The notes under the pieces were generated by a model that was not told the origin of the DNA, did not search any database, and worked only from the letters and a program-made list of their open reading frames with translations. 64,000 nucleotides of DNA from Actinotalea endophytica (GTDB lineage Bacteria > Actinomycetota > Actinomycetes > Actinomycetales > Cellulomonadaceae), in assembly GCF_025717005.1 (NCBI RefSeq), contig NZ_JAOVZU010000001.1:1-64000 (forward strand), in the 5' to 3' direction. A program made the translations under genes and the position numbers. Below are positions 59,701 through 64,000 of this stretch, piece after piece (positions within the stretch are counted from its first letter, which is position 1; each line of letters starts with the position of its first letter).

Positions 59701-61288
59701 GCAGGTGCTCGAGCGCGTGGTCCCGGACGGCTTCGACCGCCTGGTGCCCGGCATGCAGGCCGAGCTCGCGGTCGCCACGATCCGAGCGCTGCCCAAGCCG
59801 GTGCGCGTCCAGCTCGTCCCCGCGCCGGACGTGGCCGCCGCGGTGGTCGGCTGGCTCGCCGGCCAGCCGACCTGGGCGGACACCGTGCGGGCGGGGGACG
59901 CCGCTCCCTCCTGGCACGAGACCTTCGCCCAGGCGGTGCGCGCGCTGCGCGGCGTGGAGATCCCGGACGACGCGTTCGACGACTCGCGGCTGCCCGCGCA
60001 CCTGCGGATCACGTTCCGGGTGGTCGAGGAGCGGCGCGGCGGCATGGTCGTGGTCGACGAGGGGCACGACCTCGTCGCCCTCCAGCGGCGCCTCGCGTCC
60101 CAGGCCGAGAGCGCCGTCCGCTCCGCGATGCGCGACGCGATCCGGCGGGCGGTCGCCGAGCGTGACGCGACGGCCGGTGCCGGGACAGCAGAGCACGGCG
60201 CTGCGGCGGGCCGCACGGCGCCGGCCGACGCGGACGCCGGCTCGCGGGCCTCGAGCACGGGCGGGCCGGGCTCGGGCCATGCCGGGTCGGGTCCGGCGGA
60301 CGGCGGTCCGACCGGCGCGCGTCCGCCAGGCCGCCCCGGTCCCACGGCTCGGCCCGGACCGGGCCGGCAGCCCGGCCACGACCTCGAGCGGACCGGCCTC
60401 ACCACCTGGCCCACGCTGCCGACTCCCGACGACGAGATCCCCGAGCAGGTGAGCGCCGAGGTGGGCGGCGTGCGGGTCGAGGGATTCCCGGCCCTGGTCG
60501 CCGATCCGACTCCCGAGCGCCCGACGACCGCCGACCTGCGGGTCCTGGCCCGGCCCGACCCGGCACGGCACGCGGTCGCGGTCCGCGAGCTCCTGCTCGG
60601 CGAGCTGGCGCTCTCCACCGGGCGCGTCACGAGCCGCTGGTCGTCGGCGCAGTCGCTCGCCCTCGCGGCGTCGCCGTACCCGAGCACCGCAGCGCTCGTG
60701 CTGGACCTGCAGCGCAGCGCGCTCGACGCGTTGCTCGACGGGCACGGCGGCGCCCAGGTCCGCGACCGCGTCCGCTACGAGGCCCTGCGCGGCGAGCTGC
60801 GCGACGAGCTCGAGGACCGCACGCACCGGGTCGCGACCGACCTGGCCGCCGTGCTCACCGCGGCCCGTGAGCTGGACGCCGACCTGCGCGCCGCCGGCTC
60901 GCTCGCGCTGCTGTCCACCGTCCACGAGCTGCGGGGCTGGTCGACGCACCTGGTCCGGGACCGGGTCGCGTCCGGCGCCGGGGCCGAACGCCTCCCGCAC
61001 CTGGTGCGCTACCTGCGGGCCGCGCAGCACCGGTTGGCCAAGGCGGCGGAGAACGTGGGCCGGGACGAGTCGCTGGCCTGGCAGGTCGCCGAGCTCGCCG
61101 AGGAGCTCGACGACGCCGTCGCCGCCGCGCGAGCCCGCACCCCCGATCCGGCCCGGGACGCGGCACTCGAGGACGTGCGCTGGATGCTCGAGGAGCTGCG
61201 CGTCTCGCTCTTCGCCCAGCAGCTCGGCACACCCCAGCCGGTGTCGGTCAAGCGGGTGCGCACCGCGCTGGCGGCCGCCGCGCGCTGA
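56783..61288 (+). CDS. hrpA: ATP-dependent RNA helicase HrpA
   Basis: This 1501-residue DEAH-box helicase acts on RNA and stalled ribosomes in characterised bacteria. It has GETGSGKTTQLPKI (motif I), IDEAHERSLNIDF (motif II), TSATID (III) and QRSGRCGR (VI). A long C-terminal DUF3418 region follows (QWWNKTR, RIPDxF-like segments). The first 70 residues are basic and low complexity, and residues about 1130-1215 form an Ala/Gly/Pro-rich linker; both explain the excess over the usual 1300. GTG 56783 follows GACAAT by eight bases. Confidence 0.92.
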   Translation: MSEARRDGGDAKAPSDGSAAPKRRGRRGRGRSGDPSRRDRRPPADRPRRPNAEDRAARERRAEARRAVAVPPITYPESLPVSARRAEIAEAIRDHQVVIVAGETGSGKTTQLPKILLELGRGRDGQIGHTQPRRIAARSVAERISEEVTGGRDGLGTLVGYQVRFTDLSSEQTLVKVMTDGILLAQIQRDPMLLGYDTIVIDEAHERSLNIDFLLGYLRRLLERRPDLKLVITSATIDSERFARHFGTPPSAEHPDGVPAPVVQVSGRTYPVEVRYRPLTPDPEPDEEHPEDSLPAARTTRTPRGEDARDLMTGICEAVDELAGEGPGDILVFLSGEREIRDAEDALRSHLGADRTRDHRHPGYTELLPLYSRLSAAEQHRVFESHPGRRVVLATNVAETSLTVPGVRYVVDPGTARISRWSKATKVQRLPIEPVSQASAAQRSGRCGRVADGVAIRLYSEQDLASRPEFTEPEILRTSLASVILQMISIGVVGSPEEIASFPFVEPPDTRAVRDGVQLLVELGALEQRAERLRLTEVGRALALLPIDPRLARMIVEAGKRDVAREVMIIAAALSIQDPRERPAEEREQADAMHSRFADPGSDLLAYLNLWHHVRDQQRELSGSAFRRMCRAEHLSFLRLREWQDVVTQLRELAKPLGITVRPPRREAPVTEAEEQGGPVRGSLRRDWDGEAIHRSVLAGLLSQIGQQEATEVRAGGSGRDRGADRRGKPRPRNEYVGARGARFAIFPGSALSKKPPAWVMAAELVETSRLWARDVARIEPEWAEELAPHLVKRSFSEPTWSAKQGAATALERVTLYGVPIVVGRRVLYAKVDPEHARELFLRHALVEGDWTTHHRFFHTNRALLAQAEELENRARRRDLVVDDDALFAFYDERVPADVVSARHFDQWWNKTRRAQPDLLTFDPAMLVGEDADAARDPALYPERWPQGDLDLAVHYAYDPGTEHDGVSVEIPLQVLERVVPDGFDRLVPGMQAELAVATIRALPKPVRVQLVPAPDVAAAVVGWLAGQPTWADTVRAGDAAPSWHETFAQAVRALRGVEIPDDAFDDSRLPAHLRITFRVVEERRGGMVVVDEGHDLVALQRRLASQAESAVRSAMRDAIRRAVAERDATAGAGTAEHGAAAGRTAPADADAGSRASSTGGPGSGHAGSGPADGGPTGARPPGRPGPTARPGPGRQPGHDLERTGLTTWPTLPTPDDEIPEQVSAEVGGVRVEGFPALVADPTPERPTTADLRVLARPDPARHAVAVRELLLGELALSTGRVTSRWSSAQSLALAASPYPSTAALVLDLQRSALDALLDGHGGAQVRDRVRYEALRGELRDELEDRTHRVATDLAAVLTAARELDADLRAAGSLALLSTVHELRGWSTHLVRDRVASGAGAERLPHLVRYLRAAQHRLAKAAENVGRDESLAWQVAELAEELDDAVAAARARTPDPARDAALEDVRWMLEELRVSLFAQQLGTPQPVSVKRVRTALAAAAR

Positions 61289-61358
61289 GCAGGCAGGCGT
61301 CCGCCTGGCCGGCACGCCGTCCGCCCGGTCGGCGGGCGCACGCCGGGTCGCCGCGCGA

Positions 61359-61619
61359 TCAGCAGCGGAACGCGGGCGCCCACTCCAGGATCCGGAGCAC
61401 CTCGACGTCGTCCCGCGCGTAGTACGGGTCGTCCGCGAGCATCGCGTCGACCGCGTCACGATCCCCGTCGACCACGATGAACGCACCGTCGCCGGACGCG
61501 AGCGGGCCGGAGATCAGCACGACGCCCGCCTCGTGCAGCAGCCGCTGCTTCTCACGGTGCGCAGGGCGGGCCGCGATCCGCTCGGGGGTGTCGTGCAGGG
61601 CGAGCTCGATGAGGTGCAT
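61359..61619 (-). CDS. YciI-like protein
   Basis: The protein has 86 residues with the YCII fold pattern: TPERIAARPAHREKQRLLHE, GVVLISGPLASGDGAFIVVD and ADDPYYARDDVEVLRILEW. The His in PAHRE and the Asp in ADDPYY are the conserved putative active-site pair. ATG 61619 follows TAGCCT by seven bases. Function is unproven for the family. Confidence 0.9.
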   Translation of the reverse strand: MHLIELALHDTPERIAARPAHREKQRLLHEAGVVLISGPLASGDGAFIVVDGDRDAVDAMLADDPYYARDDVEVLRILEWAPAFRC

Positions 61620-61747
61620 GGGGCTCAGGCTAGGCCGCCGACCGGGACGCCGGGCCCCGCCGGCGGCCGTGCGGAGCGACTAGGCTCGTCCCGGAGCGCC
61701 GGGAAGCCTGGTCGGCACCTCATTCCCCATGCCGGAGGGAGCGGACC

Positions 61748-62230
61748 GTGCAGCTGTCCGATCTCGCATGCTCGTTGCCGGTGGTCACCCGGCACACCTC
61801 AGGTCTCGAAGCCGCCCGACGGATCGCCGGAGACCGGTTGACCGCCCTCGTCGTCGCCGACGACACGGGTCGGCCCAGGTCCGTGATCCCGGCCGTCGAC
61901 GTTCTCGGCCTGCTCATCCCGCTCTACCTGCGCGAGGACGTCCGCCTGGCCGCGGTGCTCGACGACGCCGCCGCGGACGAGCTCTGGTCCGCCGCCGGCC
62001 AGCGGACGGTCGGCGAGCTGCTCGAGGACGACGACGTCAACGTCTTCGACATCCTCGTGGTCGAGCCGGACGCGACCCTCGTCGAGGTCGCCACCCTGAT
62101 GGCCGCCGCACACACCTCGATCGCGCTGATCGACGACCCGGACCACGAGGAGCCGCGCTTCATCATCCTGCCCACCGTGCTCGACGCGGCGCTCACCGCA
62201 CGCCGGCTGCGGGGTGCTTCCGAGGCATGA
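61748..62230 (+). CDS. CBS domain pair protein
   Basis: The protein has 160 residues and two CBS-like halves: TSGLEAARRIAGDRLTALVV, and DATLVEVATLMAAAHTSIALI. CBS pairs sense adenine nucleotides or ions and gate transporters. The stop overlaps the start of the SLC13-type permease as ATGA, so it is probably a regulatory subunit of that transporter. GTG 61748 follows GGAGGGA. Confidence 0.87.
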   Translation: MQLSDLACSLPVVTRHTSGLEAARRIAGDRLTALVVADDTGRPRSVIPAVDVLGLLIPLYLREDVRLAAVLDDAAADELWSAAGQRTVGELLEDDDVNVFDILVVEPDATLVEVATLMAAAHTSIALIDDPDHEEPRFIILPTVLDAALTARRLRGASEA

Positions 62231-63510
62231 CGTTCCAGGTCGTCGCAGGCCTCGTCGTCTTCATCGGGGCCTACGCGCTGATCGCCAGCGAGAAGCTGCC
62301 GCGCGCCCAGGTCGCCCTCGCGGGCGGCGCCGCCATGGTGCTGCTCGGCGCCACGGACGAGGCCGGGATCTTCTTCTCCGAGCACAGTGGCGTCGACTGG
62401 AACGTCATCTTCCTGCTGCTCGGCATGATGATGATCGTCGGGATCCTCCGGCAGTCCGGCGCGTTCGAGTTCCTCGCGATCTGGGCCGCGAAGAAGGCCC
62501 GCGGGCGCCCGTTCGTCGTCATGACGATGCTCATCATCATCACCGCGGTGCTGTCCGCGATGCTCGACAACGTCACGACGGTGCTGCTGATCGCGCCGGT
62601 GACGCTGCTGATCGCCGACCGGCTCGCGGTCTCGCCGATCCCGTTCCTGATCACCCAGGTGATGGCGAGCAACATCGGTGGCGCGGCGACGCTCATCGGC
62701 GACCCGCCGAACATCATCGTCGCCAGTCGCGCGGGCCTGACGTTCGTGGACTTCCTGGTCAACATGGCGCCGCTGGTGGTCGTGCTGCTCGTGGTGTTCA
62801 TCGGCCTGGCCTGGCTGCTGTTCCGCAAGCAGCTCACGTACGACCCCGAGCGGGTCGCCAAGGTCATGGCGCTGAACGAGCGCGAGGCGATCAAGAGCCC
62901 GCGGCTGCTGGCCATGTCGGTCGGCGTGATCGCGCTCGTGCTCGCCGGGTTCGCGCTGCAGGGCGTGACGCACCTCGAGCCGGCCGTCGTGGCGCTGATG
63001 GGCGCCGGGCTGCTCGCGCTGCTCACCGGGCTCGAGGCCCGCGTGGTGGTGGCAGATGTCGAGTGGGAGACCCTGCTGTTCTTCGCGGGCCTGTTCGTCA
63101 TGGTCGGCGGCCTGGTCAACCTCGGGGTGATCGACCGGATCGGCGAGGCCGCGACGGCTGCCGTCGGCGACAACTACGCGGGCGCCGCGGTCGGCCTGCT
63201 GGTCGGCTCGGCGGTGATCTCGGGCGTGATCGACAACATCCCGTACGTCGCGACCATGGCACCCCTGGTCGCGGGCCTGGTGGCGGCCGGCGGCGTGGCG
63301 GCCGAGCCGCTGTGGTGGGCGCTGACCATCGGTGCCGACCTCGGCGGGAACGCGACGGCGGTCGGTGCGAGCGCGAACGTCGTGGTGCTCGGCATCGCGC
63401 GGCGCTACGGGGCGCCGATCTCGTTCTGGGAGTTCACCAAGTACGGCCTGCTGGTCACCGCGGTGACCGTCGCGCTCAGCGTGCCCTACGTGCTCCTGCG
63501 CTACTTCTGA
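62227..63510 (+). CDS. SLC13/ArsB-NhaD-type permease
   Basis: The protein has 427 residues and about 11 helices. It matches the CitMHS/ArsB/NhaD (IT) superfamily, with LDNVTTVLLIAPVTLLIADRL, NIGGAATLIGDPPNIIVAS and the second repeat GVIDNIPYVATMAPLVAGL. It could carry arsenite, dicarboxylate or Na+/H+; no ars gene is nearby to decide. Its translation is coupled to the CBS gene. Confidence 0.9.
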   Translation: MTFQVVAGLVVFIGAYALIASEKLPRAQVALAGGAAMVLLGATDEAGIFFSEHSGVDWNVIFLLLGMMMIVGILRQSGAFEFLAIWAAKKARGRPFVVMTMLIIITAVLSAMLDNVTTVLLIAPVTLLIADRLAVSPIPFLITQVMASNIGGAATLIGDPPNIIVASRAGLTFVDFLVNMAPLVVVLLVVFIGLAWLLFRKQLTYDPERVAKVMALNEREAIKSPRLLAMSVGVIALVLAGFALQGVTHLEPAVVALMGAGLLALLTGLEARVVVADVEWETLLFFAGLFVMVGGLVNLGVIDRIGEAATAAVGDNYAGAAVGLLVGSAVISGVIDNIPYVATMAPLVAGLVAAGGVAAEPLWWALTIGADLGGNATAVGASANVVVLGIARRYGAPISFWEFTKYGLLVTAVTVALSVPYVLLRYF

Positions 63511-63597
63511 CCGCCGGACGCAGGCCCGCGGTCACCGACCGCCCCTCGTCTTCCGGCGGGACGACCCGAGCGTCGGGCGCGGGTCCGGCCGACACCG

Positions 63598-64000
63598 TCA
63601 GCCGCAGGTCCACGCGATGGTCCCGGCAACCTGACCTTCGGGCGCGGCGACCGCTGCGGAACCGCCCGCCTCGGTCACCTGCACGGGGGCGGTGAGCGGC
63701 ACGGGCAGGGTCTGCTCCGGCGAGGTCAGGGTCACCACGATCGCGCCCTGGTAGTCGCCCGGCCCGCGGTAGCCCGCCACGGTCACCGTCGCTCCGAGCG
63801 CGTAGCCCTCCCCGACGCTCGCCGACGCCACCTCCGCCTGGTAGCGCACCGCACCCGTGGAGCAGGCGACGTCGGTCGACACCGAGGCGTCGAGGGTGAC
63901 CGGAGCGGTCAGGTGCACCGTGAGCTCGCCGTCGCCGCTCGGTGCGCTCGGGCTGAACGTCGCGGACCCGGTGGGGGTCGCCGTCGGGGACCGTGTCGCC
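63598..64000 (-). CDS. Partial secreted/lipoprotein-like protein (start outside window)
   Basis: The frame is open from the stop at 63598 to the window edge, at least 133 residues. The visible N-terminal part is a Thr/Pro/Ser-rich spacer (PTATPTGSATFSPSAPSG), as in lipoproteins, followed by a beta-rich domain with two cysteines. The end reads AGTIAWTCG. No family is recognised. Confidence 0.65.
   Translation of the reverse strand, partial: ATRSPTATPTGSATFSPSAPSGDGELTVHLTAPVTLDASVSTDVACSTGAVRYQAEVASASVGEGYALGATVTVAGYRGPGDYQGAIVVTLTSPEQTLPVPLTAPVQVTEAGGSAAVAAPEGQVAGTIAWTCG

Overview
The window is a 64 kb chromosomal segment from a very GC-rich actinobacterium, most likely a Micrococcales member close to Cellulomonas. 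This rests on base composition and on lineage-typical families: DUF6318 lipoproteins, DUF222/13E12 HNH proteins, DUF3054, DUF429, SdpI and LmeA-like DUF2993. No rRNA, tRNA, insertion sequence, prophage or CRISPR array is visible. I read 66 protein genes, the last one cut by the window edge.

Layout. 0-8.2 kb: DUF3054, DUF1349 and SLOG proteins, a PadR regulator divergent from SdpI, a NERD-like protein, a DUF6318 lipoprotein, and an AsnB-type asparagine synthetase followed by a class I glutamine amidotransferase. 8.2-10.4 kb: a DUF6318 lipoprotein coupled to a PKD protein with atypical codon use, bordered by tandem repeats. 10.5-20.8 kb: a DUF429/phosphotransferase fusion, RecQ, a GntR-ABC exporter operon, an AlkZ-like protein, a kinase-like protein and an ADP-ribosylglycohydrolase. 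20.8-27.9 kb: two divergent DHA2-type MFS pumps with MarR, and an SOS-box-preceded DUF222/HNH gene. 28-40.5 kb: a secreted beta-propeller protein, small unknowns, EamA, YdeI-like and Ogt proteins, a degenerate kinase, proline-rich membrane proteins, a secreted DUF1524 nuclease, DeoD and LmeA-like proteins. 40.5-51.1 kb: SbcCD, an S9 peptidase, a four-gene double ABC exporter operon and HicAB. 51.2-64 kb: unknowns, a STAS protein, a two-domain USP, an NmrA protein, YCII proteins, HrpA, and a CBS protein coupled to an SLC13/ArsB permease.

Three patterns recur. First, many start codons sit 6-7 nt after a TANNNT hexamer and lack a Shine-Dalgarno sequence, which implies leaderless mRNAs. Second, operons are packed with 4-bp ATGA/GTGA overlaps, with one probable CTGA case that uses a CTG start. 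Third, gene 3' ends are repeatedly decorated with short tandem-repeat arrays (13-90 bp units, each of a different sequence), some of which run into a stop codon. Local regulators (PadR, GntR, MarR, HicB) each face a clear palindrome, and a near-consensus LexA box precedes the DUF222/HNH gene.

DNA repair is well represented (RecQ, SbcCD, Ogt, an AlkZ-like protein, the SOS-linked HNH protein). The least explained items are the DUF6318/PKD module, the DUF429-kinase fusion, the AsnB/amidotransferase pair and the three unknown genes at 30.2-31.5 kb.
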